Notes: generated by a model from the letters alone, not told the origin. DNA of 64,000 bases from Kitasatospora sp. GP82 (GCF_029892105.1 NZ_JARZAJ010000008.1:174668-238667), one strand, 5' to 3'; numbered from the stretch's first letter, positions 21,629-30,228 are shown. Made by a program: numbers and translations.

Positions 21629-23032
21629 TCAGTGGTGGAAGCCGGTCCTCGGTGGCATTCCCAGCTCGGCCAACGGCCTCGGCTGGAGCCTGAGTTCGTC
21701 CAGCAGCCGGGTCAGGTCGGCGAGCAGCAGGTCGGCCAGGTCCTGCGAGAAGCCGTTGCGGCAGACCACCCGGAGTACGGACAGGTCGCTCCGGTCGTCC
21801 GGGAAGGTGTACGCGGGGACCTGCCAGCCGCGCTCGCGCAGCCGGCGGGAGACGTCGAAGACGTCGAACGGGACGTCATCGGTGGTGGTGAACGCGAAGA
21901 CGGGCAGCTGGTCCCCCCGGGTGAGCAGGCGGAAGCACCCCAACTGTTCGATCTCGGTGGCCAGATACGTGGCGACGTCCCGACAGGCCTGCTGGACGGC
22001 CCGGAAGCCTTCCCAGCCGAGCCGCAGGAAGGTGTAGTACTGGGCGACCACTTCGGCGCCGGGGCGGGAGAAGTTCAGGGCGAAGGTCGGCATCTCGCCG
22101 CCCAAGTAGTTGACCTTGAAGACGAGTTCCTCGGGCAGCGCCTCGTGGTCCCGCCAGAGCGCCCAGCCCACACCGGGGTACACCAGACCGTACTTGTGGC
22201 CCGAGGTGTTGATCGAGGCGACCCTGGGGAGCCGGAAGTCCCAGAGCAGTTCGGGGTCGAGGAAGGGGGCCACCATGCCGCCGGAGGCACCGTCCACATG
22301 CACGGGTACGTCGAGTCCGGTGCGCTGCTGCAACTCGTCCAGGGCGGCGCAGATTTCGGCGACCGGCTCGTAGGAGCCGTCGAAGGTCGAGCCGAGAATG
22401 CCGACCACACCGATGGTGTCCTGGTCGCAGTGGGCCACCGCCTGCTCGGCGTCGAGGTGGTAGCGCTCGCCGCTCATCGGCACCAGCCGTGCCTCCACCT
22501 CCCAGAAGTTGCAGAACTTCTCCCAGCAGACCTGCACATTGATGCCCATCACCAGGTTGGGCCGGGCGCCTGCCGCGTACCGGTCCCGATTGCGCTGCAT
22601 CCAGCGGCGCTTGAGGGCCAGTCCGGCCAGCATGCAGGCCTCGCTGGAGCCGGTGGTGGAGCAGCCGACCGCCTGGTCCGGGTCGGGGGCGTGCCAGAGG
22701 TCGGCCAGGATGGCCACGCACCGCCGTTCCAGCTCGGCGGTCTGCGGGTACTCGTCCTTGTCGATCATGTTCTTGTCGACGCACTCCGTCATCAGCCGGG
22801 TCGCGTGCTCGTCCATCGACGTGGTGACGAAGGTGGCCAGGTTGAGCCTGGCGTTGCCGTCCAGCATCAGCTCGTCGTGGATGAGCTGGTAGGCGCTGGG
22901 CGGGGGGATCGAGCCGTCCGAGAGGCGGTGCAGCGGCGGGGCGAGCTTCATCGCACCGAGCGGGTCCGCCGTGCCGAACAGCGGGCTGACGGCCAGTCGG
23001 CGATCCCTGCCGCTTCCCTTGTGCAGCGCCAT
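21629..23032 (-). CDS. gadB: Glutamate decarboxylase
   Basis: PLP-dependent enzyme converting glutamate to 4-aminobutyrate and CO2, consuming a proton; a role in GABA metabolism or acid tolerance. The 467 residues include SSEACMLAGLALKRRW, the PLP-ring Asp in VHVDGASGG near residue 247, and the Schiff-base Lys in INTSGHKYGLVYPG at residue 280. ATG at 23032 has AAGGG nine bases upstream and gives a normal N-terminus (MALHKGSG); the upstream extension is Arg/Pro noise. No antiporter (gadC) lies beside it. It is convergent with the sigma factor gene and is 91 bases downstream of a sugar kinase on the same strand. Confidence 0.95.
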   Translation of the reverse strand: MALHKGSGRDRRLAVSPLFGTADPLGAMKLAPPLHRLSDGSIPPPSAYQLIHDELMLDGNARLNLATFVTTSMDEHATRLMTECVDKNMIDKDEYPQTAELERRCVAILADLWHAPDPDQAVGCSTTGSSEACMLAGLALKRRWMQRNRDRYAAGARPNLVMGINVQVCWEKFCNFWEVEARLVPMSGERYHLDAEQAVAHCDQDTIGVVGILGSTFDGSYEPVAEICAALDELQQRTGLDVPVHVDGASGGMVAPFLDPELLWDFRLPRVASINTSGHKYGLVYPGVGWALWRDHEALPEELVFKVNYLGGEMPTFALNFSRPGAEVVAQYYTFLRLGWEGFRAVQQACRDVATYLATEIEQLGCFRLLTRGDQLPVFAFTTTDDVPFDVFDVSRRLRERGWQVPAYTFPDDRSDLSVLRVVCRNGFSQDLADLLLADLTRLLDELRLQPRPLAELGMPPRTGFHH

Positions 23033-23123
23033 GCGCAGACATCCCTTCACTGGAGTGCCGGAATGTCCCACGCTGCCATCGCGACCGGGTCGGCCACCTG
23101 CAAGACGCGCGTCTCGGCAGTGG

Positions 23124-24566
23124 TCAGTTTGCCTCGGACTTCGTCTCCGGGTGCATCTGCTCCCGTACGGTGCCGTACTGCTGGCGGACCGCACGCCCGA
23201 CGGCGAGGTCGTGCTCCTGGTCGGGCGCGTACGTGGTCGCCTCGGGCAGCTCCCACTGCGGCGGCTCGGGAGTGCCCGCCAGGGCCCAGGCGGCCTGCCT
23301 GGCCGCGCCGCGCGCCGCATGGGCACCGGCGGGCGGTATCACCACCGGCAGGCCGAAGAGCAGCGGTGCGATCCTGCGTACGGCGGGCAGCCGCCCGACC
23401 GTGCCGAGCAGGAAGACCCGGCGGACGGCGACGCCCTTGGCGCGCAGCACGTCCAGGGCGTCCGCGATGTTGCAGAGCATGCCCTCGACGGCGGCTCTGG
23501 CGAGGTGCTGAGAGGCCATGGACTCGGCGCGCAGACCGGTCAGGGTGCCCGCCGCGTGCGGCAGCCTGGGGGTCCGCTCGCCGTCCAGGTAGGGCAGCAG
23601 CACCAGACCGTAGGAGCCGGGGGAGGACTGCAGGGCCAGCTCGCTCAGCCCGGCCAGGTCGCAGCCCAGCATGGCGGCCGTCGAGCGCAGCACCTGGGCG
23701 GCGTTGAGGGTGCCGACCATCGGCAGGTGGCGGCCGGTGGCATCGGCGTACGAGGAGACGGCGCCCGAGGTGTCCACCACGGCCTGCTCGTGCACCGCGA
23801 AGATGGTGCCGTTGCCGCCGAGCGAGACCACGGCGTCGCCGGGGACGAGGCCGAGACCGAGGGCGGCGGCCATGTTGTCGCCCGTCCCGGCGGAGATCAG
23901 CAGTCCCTCGGGGGTGTGCCCGGCCGGCTCGGCCGGGCCGAGCACGTCGGGCAGCCGCAGTTCGTGACCCAGGGCCAGCTTCACCAGGTCCTGCCGGTAC
24001 TCGCCGGTGAGCGGCGACCAGTAGCCGGTGCCGGAGGCGTCGCCCCGGTCGGTGGTGCGGCGCCTGGGGTGGCCGAGCAGCTGCCAGACCAGCCAGTCGT
24101 GCGGCAGCAGCACCTCGGCGATCCGCTTCGCCGAGGCCGGTTCGAACTCGGCCAGCCAGCGCAGCTTGGCGATGGTGTACGTCGGCAGCGGGACGGAGCC
24201 GATCGCCTCGACCCAGGGGGTGGTGCCGCCGAGCGCGTCGATCAGCGCGGCGGCGGCCCCGGCCGAGCGGGGGTCGTTCCACAGCAGCGCGGGGCGGACC
24301 AGGACGCCACCCGCGTCCAGGCCGATCAGGCCGTGCTGCTGGGCGGACACGCCGATCGCCCGGACGCTCTCCAGCAGCCCGCCGGTGGCCGCCTCGCCGA
24401 GCGAGTGCAGCCAGTACTGCGGGTCGGTCTCGGTGGTCCTGGCGCCCGCGCCTTCGGGCAGTGGATGGGGCGCCCGGCCGTCCCGCAGCACGGCGCCGGT
24501 GTCGGCGTCGCACGCGACGATCCTGGTTCGGGTGGTGGAGCTGTCGATCCCCGCGACGATGGCCAT
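23124..24566 (-). CDS. FGGY-family sugar kinase, xylulokinase-like
   Basis: A 480-residue carbohydrate kinase with the two-domain FGGY layout. Typical elements are GIDSSTTRTRIV near residues 6-17, GVSAQQHGLIGLD (72-84), the catalytic Asp in SAGTGDNMAAALG at about residue 230, and YLDGERTPRLP (326-336). Two loops differ from the usual pattern: the phosphate-binding GTSGT position reads LGGNGTIF (249-256), and the adenosine-binding GGGAxS position reads LLGTVGRLPAV (386-396). The substrate is probably a pentulose or hexulose, but activity may be altered. ATG at 24566 is at the normal family start. No transporter or isomerase gene is near. Confidence 0.88.
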   Translation of the reverse strand: MAIVAGIDSSTTRTRIVACDADTGAVLRDGRAPHPLPEGAGARTTETDPQYWLHSLGEAATGGLLESVRAIGVSAQQHGLIGLDAGGVLVRPALLWNDPRSAGAAAALIDALGGTTPWVEAIGSVPLPTYTIAKLRWLAEFEPASAKRIAEVLLPHDWLVWQLLGHPRRRTTDRGDASGTGYWSPLTGEYRQDLVKLALGHELRLPDVLGPAEPAGHTPEGLLISAGTGDNMAAALGLGLVPGDAVVSLGGNGTIFAVHEQAVVDTSGAVSSYADATGRHLPMVGTLNAAQVLRSTAAMLGCDLAGLSELALQSSPGSYGLVLLPYLDGERTPRLPHAAGTLTGLRAESMASQHLARAAVEGMLCNIADALDVLRAKGVAVRRVFLLGTVGRLPAVRRIAPLLFGLPVVIPPAGAHAARGAARQAAWALAGTPEPPQWELPEATTYAPDQEHDLAVGRAVRQQYGTVREQMHPETKSEAN

Positions 24567-24690
24567 GCCGAGATCATGCCTCAGCCGACGCCCATGACGG
24601 AGCCGGGCCGCCCAAGTGTTGCCCACTCGGTACGGCTGCGGGGCGGTCCCGAGGGGTCGGGTGGCTCATCAGGGGCGCGTGCCTGTGTGT

Positions 24691-24984
24691 CTACGGGCGG
24701 ACGGTGCCCCAGCTGTCGTCCTCGACGCGGTGCCGGTTCAGGTACGGGACGCGGTCGGTGAGCGCGTCCGGCAGCCGGTCACCGACCCGGTCGGCCACCG
24801 CGCCCGCGGCTTTGCCGGCCACCGCACCCGCCTGCTGCCTGGCCTTGCCCGCGACGTCCTGCACCCGGGGGTTCTGTGCGATCTGCCGGGCCGTCTTGGC
24901 GATCTGCTCGTAGCGCTGCCGTCCGGCGCGCGCGCCCAGGACGTACCCGAGCCCGACCCCCACGACCAATGTCACCTTCCACAT
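24691..24984 (-). CDS. Small YtxH-like membrane-anchored protein
   Basis: A 97-residue protein with an N-terminal hydrophobic Gly-rich helix (VTLVVGVGLGYVLGARAGRQRY) that matches the YtxH-type anchor, followed by an amphipathic helix rich in Ala, Gln and Lys (ARQIAQNPRVQDVAGKARQQ, AGKAAGAVADRVGDR). It probably sits in the membrane with a cytoplasmic coil; function unknown, and relatives are often stress-induced. GGAGG seven bases before the ATG at 24984 supports the start. The 311 bases between this gene and the tRNA genes hold no other frame of interest. Confidence 0.8.
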   Translation of the reverse strand: MWKVTLVVGVGLGYVLGARAGRQRYEQIAKTARQIAQNPRVQDVAGKARQQAGAVAGKAAGAVADRVGDRLPDALTDRVPYLNRHRVEDDSWGTVRP

Positions 24985-25229
24985 GCTCGGCCTCCACCCT
25001 TCCTCACGGTTCCTGCCGCGTTGCCCTACCCGTCCTGCCCGATGGTGAACCACGCGGACAGTGGCGGGTCCGGGCCAGCTGCGCCCGCCGTCCACCAGCA
25101 TCCCCGGCCGGACGTACGGCCGCGCGCCGGGCGCGCCGGGAGGGCCCCGGCGCGGTCGCCGGGCCGCGCGCCGGGGCTCCGGGGACGGGCGGCGGGATAC
25201 GGATTGGCGGACCACCCCCCTGAGTGCGC

Positions 25230-25235
25230 TAATGT
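25230..25235 (+). promoter_or_regulatory. Candidate -10 element for the tRNA-Asn genes
   Basis: TAATGT follows a GC-rich tract about 60 bases before the first tRNA-Asn, the usual distance. A TTGGCG at 25204-25209 could be a -35 element, but the 20-base spacing is longer than ideal, so the assignment is tentative. Confidence 0.35.
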
Positions 25236-25295
25236 ATGTCCCGCAGCGAGCGCCGAGAGGCCGGGAAGATCCCGGAGATCGAGGCGGAAGCTCAT

Positions 25296-25368
25296 TCCCC
25301 CATAGCTCAATTGGCAGAGCAGCCGACTGTTAATCGGCAGGTTATTGGTTCGAGTCCAATTGGGGGAG
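25296..25368 (+). tRNA. tRNA-Asn (GTT)
   Basis: A 73-base cloverleaf: acceptor TCCCCCA pairs with TGGGGGA, discriminator G, D-loop AATTGGCAGA, anticodon stem GCCGA/TCGGC with loop CTGTTAA giving anticodon GTT at 25329-25331, and T-loop TTCGAGT. CCA is not encoded. An identical copy follows 39 bases downstream. Confidence 0.97.
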
Positions 25369-25407
25369 CTTCGGACAGCCCGCCAAAGGCCGTCCGGCTG
25401 TGTGCAT

Positions 25408-25480
25408 TCCCCCATAGCTCAATTGGCAGAGCAGCCGACTGTTAATCGGCAGGTTATTGGTTCGAGTCCAATTGGGGGAG
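25408..25480 (+). tRNA. tRNA-Asn (GTT), second identical copy
   Basis: Identical over all 73 bases to the first copy, with the same TT at the boundary and a preceding CA. The two probably share one transcript that ends at the terminator at 25513. Confidence 0.97.
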
Positions 25481-25512
25481 CTTCACCGCTAGTTGAGGTG
25501 AGCAGCGCAGAG

Positions 25513-25549
25513 CGAAGGCCCTCCGGTCGACCGGAGGGCCTTCGTGTTT
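25513..25549 (+). terminator. Rho-independent terminator after the tRNA-Asn pair
   Basis: A perfect 14-base stem CGAAGGCCCTCCGG/CCGGAGGGCCTTCG with a TCGA loop, followed by TGTTT. Placed 33 bases after the second tRNA. Confidence 0.88.
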
Positions 25550-25602
25550 CCCGCGCCTTCTTGTTCCCCGCACCTTGCCGCTGCTGCTCCTGGCCGGACA
25601 GC

Positions 25603-26379
25603 TCAGGCGGTCGCCTTCCGGTACAGCTCGGCGACCCGGGAGTCGAAGGTGATGCTGTAGGAGGTCTGATCGGTGTCCCCGCCCTGCTGGTAGCCGCCGA
25701 TCACGCCGATCACCTTGCCCGCGGTGGTCAGCCAGGGGCTGCCGCTGGTGCCGTTGGTGTATCCGTAGCAGTCGAAGCGCTCCTGGGTGGCGCTGAACTT
25801 CCTGGTGCGCCCGGAGCAGGTGATCGGGTCCTCGTGGTCGTTCGGGTAGCCGGTGATCGAGACGGGCAGGTCGAAGCCCTGGTCGGTGCCGATCGGGTTG
25901 CCGCCGAACGCGTCCTCGATCTCCTTGCCGTTCACGGGGGCCACGGTGAGGAAGGCGACGTCGTACTCGGGGTCCTCGTCGGTGGTCCAGTGCGGATCTA
26001 TGGTGATCGAGGCGAGCGGCCAAGTCCCGTACGGAGCCTGGCCGTTGCGGTATCCGGGGGCGAATACCAGATTGTCCAGCCGGCCGAGCTCACTGGTGTA
26101 GACGCAGTGCGCGGCGGTCACCAGCAGGTTGCGGTGCGGACTGTCCACGATGCTGGCGGTGCAGGCCCGCTGGCCGCTCAGGTCGCCGACGAAGAGTGCG
26201 CCGATCCGCTTGCTGGGCCCGTTCTCGGGGGCCGGCTGCGAGGAGGGGGTGCTGGCGCTGTCCGGGGTGCCGGAGTTCGACGCACAGCCGGTGGCCGTCA
26301 GCAGGACGGCCAGCAGCGCAGCGGGCGCGGTCGGCCCCCGCCGTGCCGAGGTGCCGTCGGACTGCCGTACGCGTGCCAT
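25603..26379 (-). CDS. Trypsin-like serine protease, putative lipoprotein
   Basis: An exported chymotrypsin-fold peptidase of 258 residues. After a basic N-terminus and hydrophobic run, TATGCASN gives a possible lipid-anchored Cys at 32, followed by a Ser/Pro linker. The triad is visible: His in LLVTAAHCVY at 91, Asp in PEYDVAFL at 140, Ser in GTSGSPW at 212. Cysteine pairs fit the fold. The C-terminal IGVIGGYQQGGDT is shared with the neighbouring paralogue. GGGAGAG precedes the ATG at 26379. Natural substrate unknown; such proteins resemble glutamyl-endopeptidase-like V8 proteases. Confidence 0.9.
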   Translation of the reverse strand: MARVRQSDGTSARRGPTAPAALLAVLLTATGCASNSGTPDSASTPSSQPAPENGPSKRIGALFVGDLSGQRACTASIVDSPHRNLLVTAAHCVYTSELGRLDNLVFAPGYRNGQAPYGTWPLASITIDPHWTTDEDPEYDVAFLTVAPVNGKEIEDAFGGNPIGTDQGFDLPVSITGYPNDHEDPITCSGRTRKFSATQERFDCYGYTNGTSGSPWLTTAGKVIGVIGGYQQGGDTDQTSYSITFDSRVAELYRKATA

Positions 26380-26457
26380 GAACCGGTCTCTCTCTCCCGA
26401 AGGCCCGCCGCCGGGCGGGCTCGGGAGCAAGATCTACCAGGCGAGAGACCCGGAGCG

Positions 26458-27333
26458 CTAGCCCGTGGCCCGGTCGTAGAGTGCCTGGACCTGGTCACCG
26501 AAGTAGCTGCTGTACGAGATGTCCGGGGTGTCCCCGCCCTGCTGGTAGCCGCCGATCACGCCGACCACCGTGCCCGTCCGGGTCTTCGGGTCGAGGTCGG
26601 TGACCCAGGGGCTGCCGCTGGTCCCGCCGGTGTAGTCGGAGCAGTCGATGCGCAGTTGGGTGGTGCTCTGCTCGGTGGTGTTGTTGGCGCAGGTGATCGG
26701 CGCGTCGACGCTGCTGGGGTAGCCGGTGATCCTCACCGGCAGCTGGTAGCCCTTGTTGATCCCCAGCCTGCTGGCGCCGAGCACCTGCTGGATCTGCCGG
26801 CCGTTCTGCGGCTGGACGATGGCGAAGGCCACATCCATGTCCTCGTTGCCGTCGTCCTTCCAGCTCTGGTCCACGGTGATCGAGACCAGCGGCCAGACGC
26901 CGTTGGGTGACTCTCCGGTGCGGTAGCCGGGGACGAAGACCAGATCACTGCGCTGCCCGGTTGTGGGGTCGTAGACGCAGTGCGCGGCGGTCACGATCAG
27001 ATTCTGCCCGGCGCTGTCCACCACGCTGGCGGTGCAGAAGTGGTCGCCCTCCGCGTTGTGCGTGAAGACGGCGCCGACCTGGGCGTTGAGCGGGGTGGCC
27101 TTGGCGGTGTGGGCGGTCCCGGCGTGCTTGGCGATCGCGGCGCGCAGGCGGTCCCTGCTCCAGCCGTGCGCGCCGGCGCTGGTGCTCGGGCGCGCAGAGG
27201 TCCGGCCGGCGGAGTTGTTCGGCGTACCCGCGCTGCCCGCCGTGTCCGAGGGGGCTGCGCAGCCGGTGGCCGCCAGCCCGAGGGCAGCGGCCGCCGCCCA
27301 CACCCGCCACCTGCTCCGCCTGCGAACCGCCAC
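26458..27333 (-). CDS. Trypsin-like serine protease, putative lipoprotein (paralogue)
   Basis: A second chymotrypsin-fold peptidase, clearly paralogous to the one downstream. The GTG at 27333 gives a 291-residue precursor with RRRSRWRVW, a hydrophobic run and LAATGCAAP, so a lipid-anchored Cys near 25. Catalytic His is in LIVTAAHCVYD, Asp in NEDMDVAFA, Ser in GGTSGSPWVTD. It has an extra 50-residue charged segment (SRDRLRAAIAKHAGTAHTAK) between anchor and protease domain that its paralogue lacks. An in-frame ATG at 27408 is an alternative start, but would bury the signal peptide. The pair lies on the minus strand between two tRNA loci. Confidence 0.87.
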   Translation of the reverse strand: MAVRRRSRWRVWAAAAALGLAATGCAAPSDTAGSAGTPNNSAGRTSARPSTSAGAHGWSRDRLRAAIAKHAGTAHTAKATPLNAQVGAVFTHNAEGDHFCTASVVDSAGQNLIVTAAHCVYDPTTGQRSDLVFVPGYRTGESPNGVWPLVSITVDQSWKDDGNEDMDVAFAIVQPQNGRQIQQVLGASRLGINKGYQLPVRITGYPSSVDAPITCANNTTEQSTTQLRIDCSDYTGGTSGSPWVTDLDPKTRTGTVVGVIGGYQQGGDTPDISYSSYFGDQVQALYDRATG

Positions 27334-27530
27334 CCGACACCGCCCTGGTCCGTCCGTGTCACGGGCGTCACTCGAACCGCCCCGTGCCGACTCCCCAGCC
27401 TCACCCATCGGGCGGATTGCCGCCACAGAGGTTCCCCCGGACGGAGCGGCGCACACGTCGGCGCACTCGGATGAGCCCCCGGGCGCGCACCGGGGCTGAT
27501 CGACCAGCTATGCTGCCGTGGACGGCCCTG

Positions 27531-27550
27531 AGGGGCCGTCTGCTGCACCG
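27531..27550 (+). other. Hairpin just upstream of tRNA-Met
   Basis: A perfect 8-base stem GACGGCCC/GGGCCGTC with a TGAG loop, ending 24 bases before the tRNA. A TATGCT at about 27509-27514 could be the tRNA -10 element, placing the hairpin at the 5-prime end of the precursor. A role in tRNA processing is speculative. Confidence 0.4.
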
Positions 27551-27574
27551 GTCGTTGCCGGTTGTACGCAAGCC

Positions 27575-27648
<74 letters not shown>

Positions 27649-27790
27649 CCGCAAAATCAGAGCTCACCTGGATGAACTGTAGAGCAGGCGGAGCCGGGTC
27701 GAGAGCCGACGGGCCGAGATTCACTCGTCCGGGAGCACCTTGGGAACGGCGACTTGACGGTTCGTCCGGTCCTGGGATGCACGGTCGCAC

Positions 27791-28615
27791 TCACCGCGGT
27801 GCGGTGAAGCGGTAGCCCTCGCCGATCAGTACCGGCAGGTAGGTGCGGAGGGCCTCGACGGTCTGGGAGCGATCACCGCCCCCGTCGTGGTTGAGAACGA
27901 TCGAGCCGGGGCGGACGGCCTCCAGTACGCAGCTGGTGATCTTCGAGGTGCCGGGCCGGGACCAGTCGCGCGGGTCGACCGACCAGCCCATCGGGCGCAT
28001 GCCGAGCTCCGCGCAGGTCCGCAACGAGACGTCCGACCAGTCGCCGCTTGGCGCGCGGAACCAGGTGACGGGTTTCCCGGAGGTCGCCTGGAGCAGGTCC
28101 GAGGTGCGCTCCAGCTCGTCGCGCACCTGGGACTCCGGCAGGTGGCGCAGGTCGGGGTGGGTCCAGGTGTGGTTGGCGATGTAGTGGCCCTCGTCGGCGA
28201 TTGCCCGGACCAGTCCGGGATGCTTGACCGCGTTCTCGCCGATCAGGAAGAACGTGGCCCGGATTCCGTGCCGGCGCAGCAGATCCAGGACGACCGGGGT
28301 GTGGGCGGGGTGGGGGCCGTCGTCGAGGGTGAGTGCGATCAGCTTCTCCGAGGAGTCGAGCTCGAAGAGCGGAGCCGTGACGGGGCGCGGTGCGGGGCGC
28401 CCCGGGGTCGGGGGCGGCCCCGGCGGGTTCGTCGCCGGGGACGGGGATTGCCCGCCGGACTTCCTGGCGGGCGGGAGCGGTGGTGAGGAGGCGCCGGGGT
28501 GCCCGGCACCGCTCGGGGTCTCCACCGGTGCGTGGCAGGATCCGGCCGACAGCAGGGTCACTCCCGCGACATTCAGGAGCAGTCGGCGGGACATCATCTG
28601 ATGGTGTGACAGCAT
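27791..28615 (-). CDS. Exported polysaccharide deacetylase (NodB domain)
   Basis: A surface enzyme expected to remove N-acetyl groups from peptidoglycan, chitin or a related polymer. The 274-residue precursor has a hydrophobic N-terminus ending in LSAGSC (Cys near 27, plausible lipoprotein), a Pro/Ser-rich linker (30-80), then the NodB domain. Catalytic and metal residues are in place: Asp-Asp in LTLDDGPH at 98-99 and the His pair in IANHTWTHPDL at 149 and 153; the later motif RAPSGDWS is also present. GGGAG lies upstream of the ATG at 28615. Divergent from a surface-protein/sortase pair. Confidence 0.92.
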   Translation of the reverse strand: MLSHHQMMSRRLLLNVAGVTLLSAGSCHAPVETPSGAGHPGASSPPLPPARKSGGQSPSPATNPPGPPPTPGRPAPRPVTAPLFELDSSEKLIALTLDDGPHPAHTPVVLDLLRRHGIRATFFLIGENAVKHPGLVRAIADEGHYIANHTWTHPDLRHLPESQVRDELERTSDLLQATSGKPVTWFRAPSGDWSDVSLRTCAELGMRPMGWSVDPRDWSRPGTSKITSCVLEAVRPGSIVLNHDGGGDRSQTVEALRTYLPVLIGEGYRFTAPR

Positions 28616-28883
28616 GACGAATGTCTCCCTCGGTCCCGGCGGCGCCACGCTGTGAAGGGTCGCACCGGGGCCGAGTACCACCCCAACAGCTGAATCGACG
28701 TCAGCTTGAATCGGCCATCCGTGGGCGCTGTCGGGGTCCGCCGCGCTGGACCCTCACCCGGATGAGAGCGACCGGTGGCGAGTGACCGGGTCGTGACCGA
28801 CGGTAATGGAGGCGTGAGTCCGCGATTTCCCGAGCCGACGGCAGAGTCGGCGGTCGTCCGGACGTGCCGGAAGGAACAGCCAC

Positions 28884-29297
28884 ATGCGTGTGCAGCGCAC
28901 CCTTGTCGCCGGGGCGGCCGTCGCAACCGTTCTCGTTTTCGGCTCCCCCGCCGTCAACGCGGTGACCGGCCTGGCCTCCCCGTCCGACCGGAAGGCGGCA
29001 CCGGGCGGTCCCGGGGCCGCCGACGACCAGCAGGTCTGGGAGGAGCGGGGCAGGAAGGACGACCGCCGGGAGGACGGGCGCAAGGGCGACGGCAGGGAGG
29101 ACGGCCGGAGGGAAGACGGCCGGAGGGGGGACGGCTCCCACGAGGAGGGCCGCAAGCCGCGCGGTGGCGTGCACACCGGCGGTGGCGGCCTGTCCGCCTC
29201 CGGTGGTCTGGCATCCGGCGTGGCCCTGCTCGGCGGTGGCCTGGCCGTCGGTGCGTACACCCTGCGCCGCCGCAAGGTGGCGGGCGGCGTGGTCTGA
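28884..29297 (+). CDS. Small exported protein with charged repeats, sortase-linked
   Basis: A 137-residue protein with a signal peptide (MRVQRTLVAGAAVATVLVFG, cleavage near PAVNA), a central charged region of repeated REDGR/RKGDGR-like units (about 53-92), a Gly-rich stretch, and a C-terminal hydrophobic helix (LASGVALLGGGLAVGAYTL) ending in RRRK. This is the layout of a wall-sorted protein, but no LPXTG or LAXTG signal is visible before the helix. AAGGA precedes the ATG. It lies 180 bases before a sortase gene on the same strand with a hairpin between. It may be the partner of that sortase or a membrane-anchored spacer. Confidence 0.75.
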   Translation: MRVQRTLVAGAAVATVLVFGSPAVNAVTGLASPSDRKAAPGGPGAADDQQVWEERGRKDDRREDGRKGDGREDGRREDGRRGDGSHEEGRKPRGGVHTGGGGLSASGGLASGVALLGGGLAVGAYTLRRRKVAGGVV

Positions 29298-29319
29298 GGA
29301 CTGCCCGACATTCCGGGCC

Positions 29320-29356
29320 CGTCGTGGCCGATGCCCTCCCGGTGTCGGCCACGACG
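29320..29356 (+). terminator. Hairpin between surface-protein and sortase genes
   Basis: A perfect 12-base inverted repeat CGTCGTGGCCGA/TCGGCCACGACG around a 13-base loop, without a T run, 22 bases after the surface-protein stop. Likely an attenuating terminator that makes the sortase less expressed than the surface protein. Confidence 0.6.
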
Positions 29357-29479
29357 GTGCGTCGGCATGTCCAGCCGCGTCAGGGCCTGCCCGGCGGCCG
29401 AGCCTGTCAGCGAACGGCAGTCCCGGTGAGCCCTGCCGGGGCGAGACCGGACCGGACGAGAGAAGAGGAGCGGGGCCCG

Positions 29480-30190
29480 ATGGCCGATGGGATGTCTCCG
29501 ATGGAGTCCGAGCCACGGCGCTCGGGCGGCCTGCGGCCCCTCCGGTGGGGGGCGGGCGCGGCAACCCTTGGACTGCTGATGATCTACCAGTCCGTGGACC
29601 AGCGGATGGCGCCCGTCCCGCCGCCGGCCGCCGTCGCCGGGGCCGCCGGTCAACGGGTCGCCGGGAAGGCACCCGCTGCGACCACCCCCGGAGCCGCCGC
29701 ACCGGTCAGGGCCGCGCCCTCGATGCCCCGCTCCAAGCCGACCAGGATCTCGATCCCGCAGATCGTCATCGAAGCCCCCTTCACCGAGCTGGGGCTGGAC
29801 GCGACCGGCGCACTGGAGGCCCCGCGCGCCGACGACCCCAATCTGGTCGGCTGGTACCGGGGCGGCCCCACACCGGGCGAACGCGGCAGCGCGGTGGTCG
29901 CCGGACACGTGGACACCGCCAAGGGCCCCGCCGTCTTCCTGATGCTGCACCGCCTGCTCCCCGGCAACACCGTGGAGATCATCAGGGCCGACGGCACCGT
30001 GGCGGTCTTCGCGGTGGACTCGGTGCAGAGCTTCCCCAAGAACGGCTTCCCGGACGCCCAGGTGTACGCCGACACCCCCGATGCCCAGCTGCGCCTGATC
30101 ACCTGCGGCGGCTCCTACGACCGCAAGCTGAAGGACTACACGGACAACGTCGTGGTCTTCGCCCACCTCCAGTCCTCCCGGAAAGCCTGA
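29480..30190 (+). CDS. Class F sortase
   Basis: A membrane-bound transpeptidase, 236 residues. An N-terminal membrane helix (about 21-36) and an Ala/Pro/Val linker (45-85) precede the sortase barrel. The catalytic set is His in VAGHVDT at 143, Cys in LRLITCGGSYD at 209 and Arg at about 215 (YDRKLKDY); the spacing and the short TCGG motif fit class F of actinobacteria. AGGAG lies nine bases before the ATG at 29480. Class F enzymes can be housekeeping or accessory; the adjacent small exported protein is the obvious candidate substrate, though it lacks a standard sorting motif. Confidence 0.93.
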   Translation: MADGMSPMESEPRRSGGLRPLRWGAGAATLGLLMIYQSVDQRMAPVPPPAAVAGAAGQRVAGKAPAATTPGAAAPVRAAPSMPRSKPTRISIPQIVIEAPFTELGLDATGALEAPRADDPNLVGWYRGGPTPGERGSAVVAGHVDTAKGPAVFLMLHRLLPGNTVEIIRADGTVAVFAVDSVQSFPKNGFPDAQVYADTPDAQLRLITCGGSYDRKLKDYTDNVVVFAHLQSSRKA

Positions 30191-30228
30191 GCCGCCGCCT
30201 CGGCGCGAGCGTTCCGTATGCTGGCCGG

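Noticed and set aside
25603..27333. Protease pair as toxin or phage module
   Set aside because: No integrase, phage or immunity gene is adjacent, and the proteins are ordinary trypsin-like lipoproteins.
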